From Chlorobiales bacterium (lineage in GTDB: Bacteria; Bacteroidota; Chlorobiia; Chlorobiales; Chlorobiaceae): DNA of 18,297 nucleotides. Location: contig JAKSCY010000087.1 in the NCBI GenBank assembly GCA_022360355.1, positions 1 through 18,297 of the forward strand, in the 5' to 3' direction. A model generated the notes under the pieces. It made no database searches, was not told where the DNA came from, and was given only the letters and a program-made list of their open reading frames with translations. Position numbers and translations under genes: made by a program. Shown in pieces: positions 7,872-16,178 of the stretch. The number at the start of each line of letters is the position of its first letter. The stretch's first letter is position 1.

Positions 7872-10477
7872 TATTGATCACTCCTCGTCTCGCTGTTTTC
7901 GGCGTCACCCTGATCCTGTTTCAGCGACATCAGATACCGGGTAAGATAGATCCTTTCACGTTCGGTAAACCCATATTTTGGCTCAACATTTTGAGGGCTG
8001 TACCGTTGCGGATCTTCAAGGTATTTGAACATGAAACCTGCCGTGAGACGGTTGCCGACATCCGAGAGATTCGGACCGACAGACCCTCCGGCATTTCCTA
8101 TCTGATGGCATGCCACACAACCTTTTGCATCATAGAGCCGCTTCCCCTCAAGCACCTGATCAACAGCACCATCATCAAGGCCAGGCAGAACAACCGGAAT
8201 ATCATCCGTTACAAGATCACTCCGAAAGAAGTTTATAACAGTCTCTATCTCCGAGGCTTCAAGGTTCACCTGCATCATTCCATCCTGCTTGTCAAGATTG
8301 AACCTTGGCATCTGTTTGAGCATCGGCCGGATAATATCCGGCTGCCTGAGAAATTTCCTGACCCACCCTTCCTGCAGTTTGCTCCCTGCTATGGCAAGAT
8401 CGGGGGCATAGTTGTAGCCATGATTTCCTATCTTATGACAGTTCAAACACTTGATATCTTTCTCAAGTTTTTCAAAATCACCGGACAAGATGTGTGAGTC
8501 ATCCTCACCCTCAAGCTCTTCAATTTCCGCATAGGAAGGAATAATAAAACGGGCAGGACGACTTGCATCGGTAAACCCGAGAAGCACCGACGAAATCGGT
8601 CCCAGCTCTTCTTCGCTCAACCGGTAATCCGGCATTCTCAGGTCATCTCTGAAGCTTCGCGGCGCCCGCAACTTCTGTTTGACATAGCTTAACCTGTCAT
8701 GAGGTATATCGGCTTTCATTTTTCCGAAATCCAGAAGTTCAACCGGCTTACTGCCGATAGAAGAAAGTTCGGCGCCAATCTTTTCCGATGACTCACCGCC
8801 TGCAACAGTCGCTCCAGCTCTCCTTAATTGGGGAGCAATATCCTGCATCTCCTCCATTCCTTTGAGCTTATGGCACCCAAAACAACCGAATTTCTGAACG
8901 AGGGCCTTTCCTTTTTCAATTGACTCAGCCTTTATAGGAACCGGCTCCTCGTATTCCGGCTCGAAATCCCAGTCCTGAAACTCACTGACAATATACTCTA
9001 CAAGAGCAGCAAGCTCCTGGTCTGAAAAACGGTACCTCGGCATCTTGGTCTCGGGAAAATATTTCTTGGGGTCCCTGATCCAGTTGAACAGCCATTCCTT
9101 GCTGACTTTACTGCCGACTTTGCTCAAATCGGGGGCATGAATCTCTGTGTGATTCCCTCCTTTCCCGTTGGTTGTATGACAGATATTACAACGGGATTGC
9201 CGCCAGACCGCTTTACCTTTTTCTGCAAGATCCCAGTCTATGTCGTCATCAGTATAAAGAGTATCATGCCGGCTGGTTCCTGTCATACTGAACAGGTAGT
9301 CGGCAACTGATTCAGCCTCCTCTTTTGAAAGATAAAACTTGGGCATGCGCGCAGCCTCATAATAGGTCTTCGGGTCCTGCAACCAGTCTACCGCCCATGA
9401 ATAATTGATCTTTGTACCTACCTCGGCAAGCACAGGCCCTATTTCACGCAACTTTTCATAGCCGGGAATCATGTGGCACCCGTAACACCCGTACCTTTTT
9501 ATCAGTTTTGAGCCCTCACTGATGAACTCAGCTCCCCGCAATCCCTCTATATCTCCATGACAGGAAATACATGAAGACTGTGTCATACTGCCCTGAAGCA
9601 TCGGCTCCCTCCAGTGGTCCACCCAGCCATGCGCCTTGTCCGGAGATGTCGTTGCCCGCCCCTGTCCATGGTGACACAAAGTACAGCCATATTCGCTTAC
9701 CGGATGGTTTTCGAGGAAAACAAAGCTGGCCGGATGCCGGGTAAAAGGTTGTTGATCACTAAGCTTGTAACGACTCTCGATTCCGGCATGACAGGTTATA
9801 CAGCGATCAGCCTTGCCCACGTCCCTGATATGTATCTGTTTGATTTGCGGAGATATGCGATCATTGCTTTCGATCGCGGCCAGTTTTTCGTCGAGCCCTT
9901 TATGCAGTGACTGAATTTCAGCTTTTATTGTTTCAACCTCACCGGTTATTTCATCAATATTTCCCTGCAATGCCTCCTTTCTTTCAAGCAGAACATTCCT
10001 GTTCTCCGTTAATCCCTCTATTTCGCCTTCGAGCTGTTGCATTGTCCTTTTATCCTGCTCTTTCTGATCCCTGATGTAGAGATATTCCGTCTCCAGATAC
10101 TTCCCCCTGGTTTCCTGCAGTTTTTTCTGATTTTGAGCGAGGGATTTTTCGATTATGCCCACCTGCTCGACAAGACCTGTATATTTCTCCTGTACCTCCT
10201 TGCTCTGGAATATGTTGTTTGCTTCATTGAGCCTTGCCTGCAAAGTTTCGAGCTTTCTGGAGTTGCCATTGCTATCGAACTCCTTTTTTGCCTTATCATA
10301 CTCAGCTTGCAGCGCCGCTCCCTTTAACTCCTTATATTCCTTCTGGTACTCTTTCCACGGCCTCAGCTGGATCTCGTCTTTCCATATCACCCAGAAAGCA
10401 AGACCCAGAAGCAGCAGGCTGAGGAACGCAAACAGATAAGGGGTATACGAGGACCTTTCTTTCATATTGTTCTGCAT
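7871..10477 (-). CDS. Membrane-anchored octahaem cytochrome c with long coiled coil
   Basis: An 868-residue protein. Residues 13-32 are one membrane anchor. Residues ~45-205 are a highly charged Lys/Glu/Gln-rich coiled coil. Eight CxxCH sites follow at 226, 265, 303, 331, 430, 532, 677 and 787. The first three are closely spaced and sit among many His residues, suggesting bis-His ligation. The last five each begin a class I-like module; four have a matching downstream Met in MP (M378, M479, M615, M723), while the last has VEPKYGF where the MP should be. It takes the place of cytochrome c1/f in this Rieske/b cluster, 38 bases after the subunit IV gene. Rieske/b complexes with multihaem c subunits are known in anammox planctomycetes and Geobacter (Cbc). 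Start M1 is assumed; M5 (10465) is an alternative, and neither has a strong ribosome site. Confidence 0.93.
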   Translation of the reverse strand: MQNNMKERSSYTPYLFAFLSLLLLGLAFWVIWKDEIQLRPWKEYQKEYKELKGAALQAEYDKAKKEFDSNGNSRKLETLQARLNEANNIFQSKEVQEKYTGLVEQVGIIEKSLAQNQKKLQETRGKYLETEYLYIRDQKEQDKRTMQQLEGEIEGLTENRNVLLERKEALQGNIDEITGEVETIKAEIQSLHKGLDEKLAAIESNDRISPQIKQIHIRDVGKADRCITCHAGIESRYKLSDQQPFTRHPASFVFLENHPVSEYGCTLCHHGQGRATTSPDKAHGWVDHWREPMLQGSMTQSSCISCHGDIEGLRGAEFISEGSKLIKRYGCYGCHMIPGYEKLREIGPVLAEVGTKINYSWAVDWLQDPKTYYEAARMPKFYLSKEEAESVADYLFSMTGTSRHDTLYTDDDIDWDLAEKGKAVWRQSRCNICHTTNGKGGNHTEIHAPDLSKVGSKVSKEWLFNWIRDPKKYFPETKMPRYRFSDQELAALVEYIVSEFQDWDFEPEYEEPVPIKAESIEKGKALVQKFGCFGCHKLKGMEEMQDIAPQLRRAGATVAGGESSEKIGAELSSIGSKPVELLDFGKMKADIPHDRLSYVKQKLRAPRSFRDDLRMPDYRLSEEELGPISSVLLGFTDASRPARFIIPSYAEIEELEGEDDSHILSGDFEKLEKDIKCLNCHKIGNHGYNYAPDLAIAGSKLQEGWVRKFLRQPDIIRPMLKQMPRFNLDKQDGMMQVNLEASEIETVINFFRSDLVTDDIPVVLPGLDDGAVDQVLEGKRLYDAKGCVACHQIGNAGGSVGPNLSDVGNRLTAGFMFKYLEDPQRYSPQNVEPKYGFTERERIYLTRYLMSLKQDQGDAENSETRSDQ

Positions 10478-10515
10478 AAACTACATTTACAGGTGGAGCC
10501 CCGACCAGACGTGCA

Positions 10516-11400
10516 TTAAATATTAAACCAGGGGGTTACCCAGACGTATTTAACCATCAGAACAAGCCGCAAAAACATTTTTATCGGCAAGGCGAGCATT
10601 GTCCAGAATAAAAAAGAGACTGTTATATAGGGAACCATTCCCAGCGATTTGAGAAACTCCGGCTTTTTCTTTTTCCAGTACAAATAGGGCAGAATCATGC
10701 CAAGAGCGTAATAAATCGTCACAACGCCTCCGCCGATAAAAAAGCCCCAGCCTGATCTTGACTCAATGCCGACAAGGTTTGTAAGATCCGTTGTGCCTTC
10801 GTAGATGACTCTATGATGATCCCATGCCTCCCATGGCCAGAACCATAACCATCCCGGTCCCCGGAAGAAAACCCCGATAACTATCAGTAGAATCCACAGA
10901 AAAAGAAACCCGAAACAGAAAATCAGAATCGCCCACTTTCTCTCCGAAAAAGTGTAATAACCATTTCCTTTGGGATTGATATCTATGTAGGGGATGGCAA
11001 TCAATCCGATTATAATCAGCGTCGGGAGCACCACGCCTGCAATCCAGGGGTCAAAGTAAACAAGCATCTCCTGAAGCCCGAGGAAATACCAGGGGGCCTT
11101 TGCCGGATTGGGTGTCAGTGTCGGGTTTGCCAGTTCTTCAAGAGGCGCATCGACAACAAGAGACCAGAACGTCAGGCCGATAAAGACAATCAAAGCAATA
11201 ATAAATTCAATCCTGACAAGAGGTTTCCAGGTATCAACCTTGCCATCGAATTCCCCCTCGATCGGCTCTCCGCGCCTTCGCAACGCATCGTTTTTAATCG
11301 CCTGCTGAAAAGCCCAGAAGGTAAAAAAGAGTACCATGAGAATCATCACCACAATGGCGATATTGTCAGGCTTTGAAATTATCTCGATAAATGGCCCCAT
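10516..11400 (-). CDS. petD: Cytochrome b subunit IV-like (C-terminal half) of a Rieske/b complex
   Basis: About 294 residues from the ATG at 11400; a TTG at 11418 in the same frame would add six residues. The protein carries the C-terminal cytochrome b helices of a split b-type complex. The quinol-site motif appears as KAPWYFLGLQEMLVYFDPW: the Glu of PEWY is replaced by Pro, a variant I associate with menaquinol-type or deltaproteobacterial-like complexes. It is longer than the ~160-residue subunit IV of chloroplasts, having extra helices after residue ~150 (ILIFCFGFLFLWILLIVIGV and later ones), so it resembles the longer QcrC/CbcX-like forms. It lies between the b6-like gene (51 bases upstream) and the octahaem gene. 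The symbol is by analogy only. Confidence 0.85.
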   Translation of the reverse strand: MGPFIEIISKPDNIAIVVMILMVLFFTFWAFQQAIKNDALRRRGEPIEGEFDGKVDTWKPLVRIEFIIALIVFIGLTFWSLVVDAPLEELANPTLTPNPAKAPWYFLGLQEMLVYFDPWIAGVVLPTLIIIGLIAIPYIDINPKGNGYYTFSERKWAILIFCFGFLFLWILLIVIGVFFRGPGWLWFWPWEAWDHHRVIYEGTTDLTNLVGIESRSGWGFFIGGGVVTIYYALGMILPYLYWKKKKPEFLKSLGMVPYITVSFLFWTMLALPIKMFLRLVLMVKYVWVTPWFNI

Positions 11401-11451
11401 TACTGTACTATCCAGCAAGTTTTAGTTAATTACGGCAACCGCCTGCGTTAC

Positions 11452-12213
11452 TCAGGAATGCGGACCCGAAATGCCCCCGTCCTTTCTTACTCTCCAGAAA
11501 TGCACCGCCATCAGTACGACCGCCACAAGAGGAAGGGCAACACAATGCCAGACATAAGACCGCAAGAGCGCGTTCCCTCCTACAGTTGATCCGCCCAGGA
11601 TCGCGAATCGAACATCGTTGTAGGGGGTTATACCCAGATATTCACTGAATGGCCCTTCAAACCCCAACAGCGGCGTTCCAGCCGCCATATTGGTTCCGAC
11701 CTCGATAGCCCACAACCCAAGCTGATCCCACGGAAGCAGGTAGCCTGTAAAACTCAGCAGCATGGTTAAAACAAGCAATATGACACCGATCGCCCAGTTA
11801 AACTGCCTCGGCGACTTGTACGAGCCTGTCATGAAAACGCGAAACATGTGAAGCCAGACGACAATAACCATGAAATGCCCGGCCCATCTGTGCAGATTCC
11901 GGAGAAATATTCCATAGGGGACCTGAAACTCCAGATCTTTTATATCCCAGTAGGCTTGATCAACCGACGGGTGATAGTAAAACATCAGAAGAAAACCGGT
12001 AACCGTTAGGATGATAAATGAAAAGAGAGAAATCCCCCCCATTCCCCAGGTATACCTCAGCTTTACCGCCCCATCCCTTACCTTCACAGGATGCAAGTGC
12101 ATGAAAATGTTGCCGAAAATCGCAAGAGCGCGATTTCTCGGCGTGTCCTTGTAGTCTCTTCTGAACATTGATTTCCAGACCAGAGACTGTTTGATGTTGT
12201 CAAACATTTTCAT
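11452..12213 (-). CDS. petB: Cytochrome b6-type dihaem subunit
   Basis: A 253-residue N-terminal cytochrome b core binding two b haems in the membrane. The ligands are visible: His108 and His122 (LHRW...WLHMF) and His223 and His238 (VWHC...AVHFW). The second pair is separated by 14 residues, as in b6-type rather than mitochondrial-type cytochromes b. The conserved [13 protein letters not shown] (157-169) is the helix C to cd1 region of the quinol site. The Cys that covalently holds haem ci in chloroplast b6 and Bacillus QcrB (YC-x-GG context) is absent; the local sequence is LRYTWGMGG. The gene follows the ferredoxin gene after about 34 bases. The start has only a weak upstream GAG; M3 is an alternative start. 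Confidence 0.93.
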   Translation of the reverse strand: MKMFDNIKQSLVWKSMFRRDYKDTPRNRALAIFGNIFMHLHPVKVRDGAVKLRYTWGMGGISLFSFIILTVTGFLLMFYYHPSVDQAYWDIKDLEFQVPYGIFLRNLHRWAGHFMVIVVWLHMFRVFMTGSYKSPRQFNWAIGVILLVLTMLLSFTGYLLPWDQLGLWAIEVGTNMAAGTPLLGFEGPFSEYLGITPYNDVRFAILGGSTVGGNALLRSYVWHCVALPLVAVVLMAVHFWRVRKDGGISGPHS

Positions 12214-12247
12214 CGTTGTCTCGCTTTTTCATTATCCAAAGCAAGGG

Positions 12248-12550
12248 TTATGCATACCCCCGCATTTTTTTCACCTGTTTGCCGTGCATGTCGAGCAGCT
12301 TCTCGGAACCATCGGGATTAACCATCGCTATTGCACCCCAGGGACAATCAATAGCGCAAAAATTACAGCTTATGCATAATTCACGGCTCACACGGGCAGT
12401 ACCGTTGAAGTTTAATCCGGTGTAGATAATATCAATGCATGCGGCCGGACAAACCGATACGCAGATTCCACAGCCGGTACACTGATCCGGCCTGATCTCT
12501 GCCACAGCCTTTTTTTTTGCTGTTTTTTCCGTGCGAACTGCCTCTTCCAC
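12248..12550 (-). CDS. 2[4Fe-4S] ferredoxin-like protein in the Rieske/b operon
   Basis: A 100-residue protein with two complete cluster motifs: CTGCGICVSVCP (residues ~24-35) and CISCNFCAIDCP (~59-70). There is no signal peptide, so it is cytoplasmic or bound to the inner face of the membrane. A basic N-terminal extension (KTAKKK) and a C-terminal tail of about 30 residues flank the core. The start is GTG with a poor ribosome site; a stop codon three codons upstream rules out an earlier start. It lies 14 bases after the Rieske gene and before the cytochrome b6 gene, so it probably docks on the complex. It may exchange electrons with the haem on the cytoplasmic side, as suggested for ferredoxin links to b6f-type complexes; that role is inference. 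Confidence 0.9.
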   Translation of the reverse strand: MEEAVRTEKTAKKKAVAEIRPDQCTGCGICVSVCPAACIDIIYTGLNFNGTARVSRELCISCNFCAIDCPWGAIAMVNPDGSEKLLDMHGKQVKKMRGYA

Positions 12551-12564
12551 CTGAAATTAGCTGT

Positions 12565-13113
12565 TTATACTCTCAAGAGACTTTGTGGATGCATCTGATT
12601 GGAGTCCTTGCCCGGCATACCTTTGAACTTGATGCTTTTATCAACAAGCAGCTGACCGTCCTCTGCAATGCTGATCTTGAAACGATCCATCGGACGGGGC
12701 GCCGGGCCCTCGAAATTAAATCCTGAAATGTAGTATCCGCTTCCGTGGCAGGGACATTTGAATTTCTGCTGTGCTTCGAGCCAGTTCGGAGTACAACCCA
12801 GATGAGTGCACTTTGCCTCCATGGCAAAAAAAGACCCGTCGCCCTGCCGTACTATCCATGTGCCGTATTTGTTTATGAACTGCGTATTCACCTGTCCCGG
12901 CGGATAATCGACCGGGTTGCCGACCTTGAACGTTGTCGGCGGTTCAAAAAGTACTCTCGGATACATGAACCGCACAAAAGCCGCCAGGTTAATACCAATA
13001 AACCCGGCAATGCTTCCCCAACCGATTCTTCTCAGAAATTTCCGGCGTTTTTCAGCTTTATCATGCCGCTCTTCAACCTCAGGTTGACCGGTTGTCAGCT
13101 CATTTTCCACCAT
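12565..13113 (-). CDS. petC: Rieske [2Fe-2S] iron-sulfur protein
   Basis: A 182-residue protein with a twin-arginine-like, membrane-anchored N-terminus (RRKFLRRIGWGSIAGFIG, followed by a hydrophobic helix to about residue 50). The cluster-binding boxes are CTHLGC (102-107) and CPCHGS (120-125). Ligands are Cys102, His104, Cys120 and His123, with Cys107 and Cys122 forming the usual disulfide. It should take electrons from quinol at the periplasmic face and pass them to the c-type haems. It is the first gene of the redox operon; the upstream 299 bases should hold its promoter. The ATG has GAGG very close by, so the exact start is slightly uncertain. Confidence 0.95.
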   Translation of the reverse strand: MVENELTTGQPEVEERHDKAEKRRKFLRRIGWGSIAGFIGINLAAFVRFMYPRVLFEPPTTFKVGNPVDYPPGQVNTQFINKYGTWIVRQGDGSFFAMEAKCTHLGCTPNWLEAQQKFKCPCHGSGYYISGFNFEGPAPRPMDRFKISIAEDGQLLVDKSIKFKGMPGKDSNQMHPQSLLRV

Positions 13114-13311
13114 GCCTCAATTAACCTATAGTCGTTTCGGTTATTACACCGTACATAACGTTTTGAAATGCTGCCCGACTTGCCGCTTTTTTCCCAAAAG
13201 CAGCCCACAACACTGTTTTTGAGTCCACCCGCCTGTCATTGAACCGTGAACACCCCAGCCTCACCTGCACATAAGTGGTTCATCAACAGCGTATATATAT
13301 TATGGGGGAAA

Positions 13312-13401
13312 CTGCTGGTGATGATTGCTGCAACAACAGCCCTGCATTTGCTGTGTCACCGCACCAGTACTTTCGCACAGTGCCGTGCACATCACCAGCA
13401 G
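13312..13401. repeat. 12-bp perfect inverted repeat with inner hairpins
   Basis: CTGCTGGTGATG (13312-13323) is perfectly complementary to CATCACCAGCAG (13390-13401), enclosing 66 bases. Inside, GCTG/CAGC (13327-13340) and CTGTG/CACAG can pair as well, giving a branched fold. It starts 11 bases beyond the stop of the first porin-cytochrome gene and lies about 200 bases before the Rieske start. It may be a structured 3' end, a terminator without a good T-tract, or a decayed short mobile repeat. The rest of the 13114-13412 gap shows no gene; it should include the Rieske promoter, which I could not pin down. Confidence 0.55.
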
Positions 13402-13412
13402 CCTCAGATACA

Positions 13413-14576
13413 TTAAAACGCAAGCTGCGCAAAAACTTTCAGAGTATTGTAATCCGCGTCTTCTGCTATAACATACTCTGCACCAAGCTTTGCATTTGCC
13501 CTGAGAAATGCTCCTATACCGGGAATAAACGCACTTGTGTATTCCCTGTCCTCGCCGGTTACCCCCCAATCCTCATAACGCAAAACACCGACAAGCCAAG
13601 GGTAAACAAAATAATCCAGCTCTGCGGAATACTGTGTCACTTCGGTATCAATCAATCGGCCAATCTGGCCAATGGCACGCATTGACCCATATGTCGCCGT
13701 GATATCACCACCGACAGCGTTTTTTTCCCCATCGACACCGCTTTCAGAGTTAAAATAATTCACTCCGAGCGTCACTGCATTATCCAGACCGATCATGTCA
13801 TTGCCCATGGTTCCACCCGATCCGCTCAGCAAACCCGAACCGCCGATCTTGTAGGTCGCCCTGATAAACCTGCTGTCAAAAGGATTGTCGGACCATTCGC
13901 CTTCACCCTGACCGGTTCCCACAATAAAGCTGTAACCCCCACTGTCGCCGCCCGCAACTCTCAGCTCGACGCCATTGCCGGGACTCGGCAAAGCCACGGC
14001 ATACGAGTCACCTTCTCCGTTTGGAGTTGCCGAAATTATTGAAAAAAGCTCCGTGAAACCAACGCCGCCAAAAGCAAGGTTCACTCCTTCAGCAAGAGAC
14101 CACAGCAACTGAAATCCTACTCCTTCCTCACCCGCAGCCCAGTCGCCGAGAATCGAGATATTATCGCCTACCGTAGCGGCGAACAGTATCTCAACTTCAC
14201 CCGGAAGACCCCACTTGTACTTATCATCTATCGCCCGATACTCAAACAGTTCACCCGTGACAAAAAGAGCCAACGGAGCAATTCCGGGAATGTCTGCAGG
14301 AAAAATTGCGTTTGGCCATACTTTTTTCCACGATTCCGAGCCAAGGGGGGTTTGCTCAATTTCGGCCTTGTCTTCGTCCTCACCTCCCGGCCAGCGGTAA
14401 CCGTTATTCCTGAAAGCCTCGCCAAATGCGTTTCTTGCAGGATAACCGATGTGACAGGTGGCACAGGAAGTTCCGTATTTACGTGCAAATACCGGTATTG
14501 CTTCACTTTCATTGCTCCAGAAAAGGAACGGCAAAGCAAAACATGCCGCAAGGATAGCTACCCAGATTTTTCTCAT
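13413..14576 (-). CDS. Fused monohaem cytochrome / outer-membrane beta-barrel protein (Cyc2-like architecture), copy 1
   Basis: About 387 residues from the ATG at 14576. This start aligns with the paralogue and has GAGGAG at a better spacing than the ATG two codons upstream (14582). A signal peptide ends near SEA (26); FARKYGTSCATCH then places one haem site at residues 38-42, followed by AFGEAFRNNGYRWPGGE. The remainder is rich in alternating Gly/Tyr/Phe/Val strands, for example KLGAEYVIAEDADYNTLKVF, and ends in Phe, the usual outer-membrane beta-barrel signal. This architecture, one N-terminal haem plugging a porin-like barrel, is that of Cyc2, the iron-oxidising fused cytochrome-porin. It is proposed as an outer-membrane electron conduit. 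No activity can be deduced, and an ordinary haem-bearing porin is the alternative. Confidence 0.75.
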   Translation of the reverse strand: MRKIWVAILAACFALPFLFWSNESEAIPVFARKYGTSCATCHIGYPARNAFGEAFRNNGYRWPGGEDEDKAEIEQTPLGSESWKKVWPNAIFPADIPGIAPLALFVTGELFEYRAIDDKYKWGLPGEVEILFAATVGDNISILGDWAAGEEGVGFQLLWSLAEGVNLAFGGVGFTELFSIISATPNGEGDSYAVALPSPGNGVELRVAGGDSGGYSFIVGTGQGEGEWSDNPFDSRFIRATYKIGGSGLLSGSGGTMGNDMIGLDNAVTLGVNYFNSESGVDGEKNAVGGDITATYGSMRAIGQIGRLIDTEVTQYSAELDYFVYPWLVGVLRYEDWGVTGEDREYTSAFIPGIGAFLRANAKLGAEYVIAEDADYNTLKVFAQLAF

Positions 14577-14878
14577 GGTCATTTTCTCCTCTTTTTTATA
14601 GGATGTAAAATGCGCCTGATGGGGGGACTAAGCACGCCCTTGTCGATACAAATCGGCAGCATGGCGTGAACCGCAAACAACGTCATCGGAACACAAAGCG
14701 AAACACGGAATTGTGCATCCTTTGTCCAAATTCCTGACAACTACTTATTACATCCTCACATCCTCAGAAAATCGCCGGCATGGGAAAGAACAGGTTTATT
14801 GAAAAATGGAGATAAAACAATGAGCCTGCCTTTCCAAGCCTGGCGAAAAAATCAACTATACGCAAACGTAATCCGTAA
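14577..14878. other. Intergenic gap between the two porin-cytochrome genes
   Basis: About 300 bases. The left edge holds the GAGGAG ribosome site of copy 1, with a TATAAA just before it. I could not find a matching -35 box, a convincing terminator for copy 2, or a protein-coding frame with recognisable features. Copy 1 may be read through from the copy 2 promoter or have its own. Confidence 0.4.
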
Positions 14879-16081
14879 CTAGAAGGCCGCCCCGACATTA
14901 AGCCTGAAGCTATCCTGATTTTCATCACCGTCAGGAGCAAGGCTCTTTGTAGGATGCGAGTAAGATGCCCCTATGGAGACATTTGGCCTGATATGAGCTG
15001 TAAGCCCTCCCGACAGAGCCGGATTTTCCCCGTCCCTGTAGCTGCTGTAACGAAGACTGCCCTTCAGCCAGGGGTAGAAAAAGTATCCTGCGTCTGCCCG
15101 CATGTTAACCATATCGAGATCATGCATCCTGCTGACAGCAACACCGCCGGTAAAGCTGCCGTAATTACCGCTGAGATCGGCACCGTAAAAAGTCGACTCT
15201 CCTGCATAATTACCTCCTCCACGCACTGCATCATCAGCATACTGGAAAAAACTTGCTCCTATCTGAACATTGTTGTCCAGTCCGATATAGGGGTTCCCCA
15301 TGGTACCACCGGCACCGCTCAGCAGACCGGAACCACCGAACTTGTATTTCGCGCGGAAGTATCTGGCATCGGTCAGGTTTTTTCCGTTGGAACCGCCGGC
15401 ATTGGAAACACCCCCAACGATGTTGTAACCGCCCTCCTGTCCCCGAACTATATTGACCTCAAGGCCGGTATCGGGGCTTGGAAACACACCGGCATAGGTT
15501 GAAAGAGCACTCCCGCGCTGCCAGAAGCTGTTGGCATTACCAAGAGAGAGGCTGATGCCCGGAGCAAACATCCACTGTGCTCTGAGGAATGTTCGGAAAT
15601 CACCTCTTGATGCCTGCATAACGCCAAGGATGCCGAGGTTTTCACCCAGCGTTCCGCCAACCAGGATACTGCCTGTTGATGGGCCTCCCCAGTCAAGCAC
15701 CTCATCTTCAACAGTGCCGTCAGCAAGCGTAACTTCTTCATCCCATTCCAAAAGGCTCCCTCTCACCCAGACAGCAAATGGAGCGATACTCGGTATATCC
15801 GAAGGCCAGATTGAGTTCGGAAACTCTTTTTTGTACGCTTCGGCACCCATCTCCGTCACATCGATCTTGGTTTTTGCTCTATCCTCCCCTCCCGGCCAAC
15901 GGTAACCGTTTGCCTTGAAGGCCTCTCCAAAAGCATTTTTTGTAGGAAAACCTGCATGGCAGGTATTACAGGATGTTCCGTACTTTCGTGCAAAGTTCGG
16001 CTGAGCCGAGACATCCGCACTCCAGAACAAAACAGGTACAACAAAGGCTGAAATCAGTATCGCGAATAATACTTTCTTCAT
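14879..16081 (-). CDS. Fused monohaem cytochrome / outer-membrane beta-barrel protein (Cyc2-like architecture), copy 2
   Basis: A 400-residue paralogue of the downstream gene. The signal peptide ends near VSA (26) and the single haem site CNTCH again falls exactly at residues 38-42 in FARKYGTSCNTCHAGFPTKN. Both share GYRWPGGED and the internal GSGLLSG-x-GGTMGN-x-IGLDN block. The C-terminus is LNVGAAF, a beta-barrel ending in Phe. The ribosome site GGAGGG is seven bases from the ATG. A well-formed promoter candidate with overlapping palindromes lies about 70-125 bases upstream. The middle of the barrel differs considerably from copy 1, so the two may have different partners or substrates. An electron-conduit role is inferred from architecture and from the neighbouring redox cluster. 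Confidence 0.78.
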   Translation of the reverse strand: MKKVLFAILISAFVVPVLFWSADVSAQPNFARKYGTSCNTCHAGFPTKNAFGEAFKANGYRWPGGEDRAKTKIDVTEMGAEAYKKEFPNSIWPSDIPSIAPFAVWVRGSLLEWDEEVTLADGTVEDEVLDWGGPSTGSILVGGTLGENLGILGVMQASRGDFRTFLRAQWMFAPGISLSLGNANSFWQRGSALSTYAGVFPSPDTGLEVNIVRGQEGGYNIVGGVSNAGGSNGKNLTDARYFRAKYKFGGSGLLSGAGGTMGNPYIGLDNNVQIGASFFQYADDAVRGGGNYAGESTFYGADLSGNYGSFTGGVAVSRMHDLDMVNMRADAGYFFYPWLKGSLRYSSYRDGENPALSGGLTAHIRPNVSIGASYSHPTKSLAPDGDENQDSFRLNVGAAF

Positions 16082-16149
16082 GAGTCGACCCTCCTACAGG
16101 AATTGTGTTGCGCTTGTCTTAAAGAACAAAGTGACATTGCAGGCGGGGG

Positions 16150-16178
16150 ATACTACAATACACACTTTCGAATGTTAA
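16150..16178 (-). promoter_or_regulatory. Candidate sigma70 promoter of porin-cytochrome copy 2
   Basis: On the - strand, TTAACA (16178-16173) and TAGTAT (16155-16150) stand 17 bases apart, the optimal spacing. Transcription would begin near 16143, giving a leader of about 60 bases before the ATG. The -35 box is the end of a palindrome. No stronger promoter was seen in 16082-16330. Confidence 0.5.

Noticed and set aside
11401..11418. TTG start for the subunit IV gene, six codons upstream
   Set aside because: The ATG at 11400 is the more usual codon and the TTG has no ribosome site; the choice changes only six residues.
13114..13412. Promoter of the Rieske operon
   Set aside because: Some -10-like TAATAA and TTAAT stretches exist, but no -35 partner at proper spacing was convincing, so no site is listed.
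14820..14882. A 20-residue + strand frame with a GGAG ribosome-like site
   Set aside because: It is very short, overlaps the end of the second porin gene antisense, has no recognisable motif, and can easily arise by chance.
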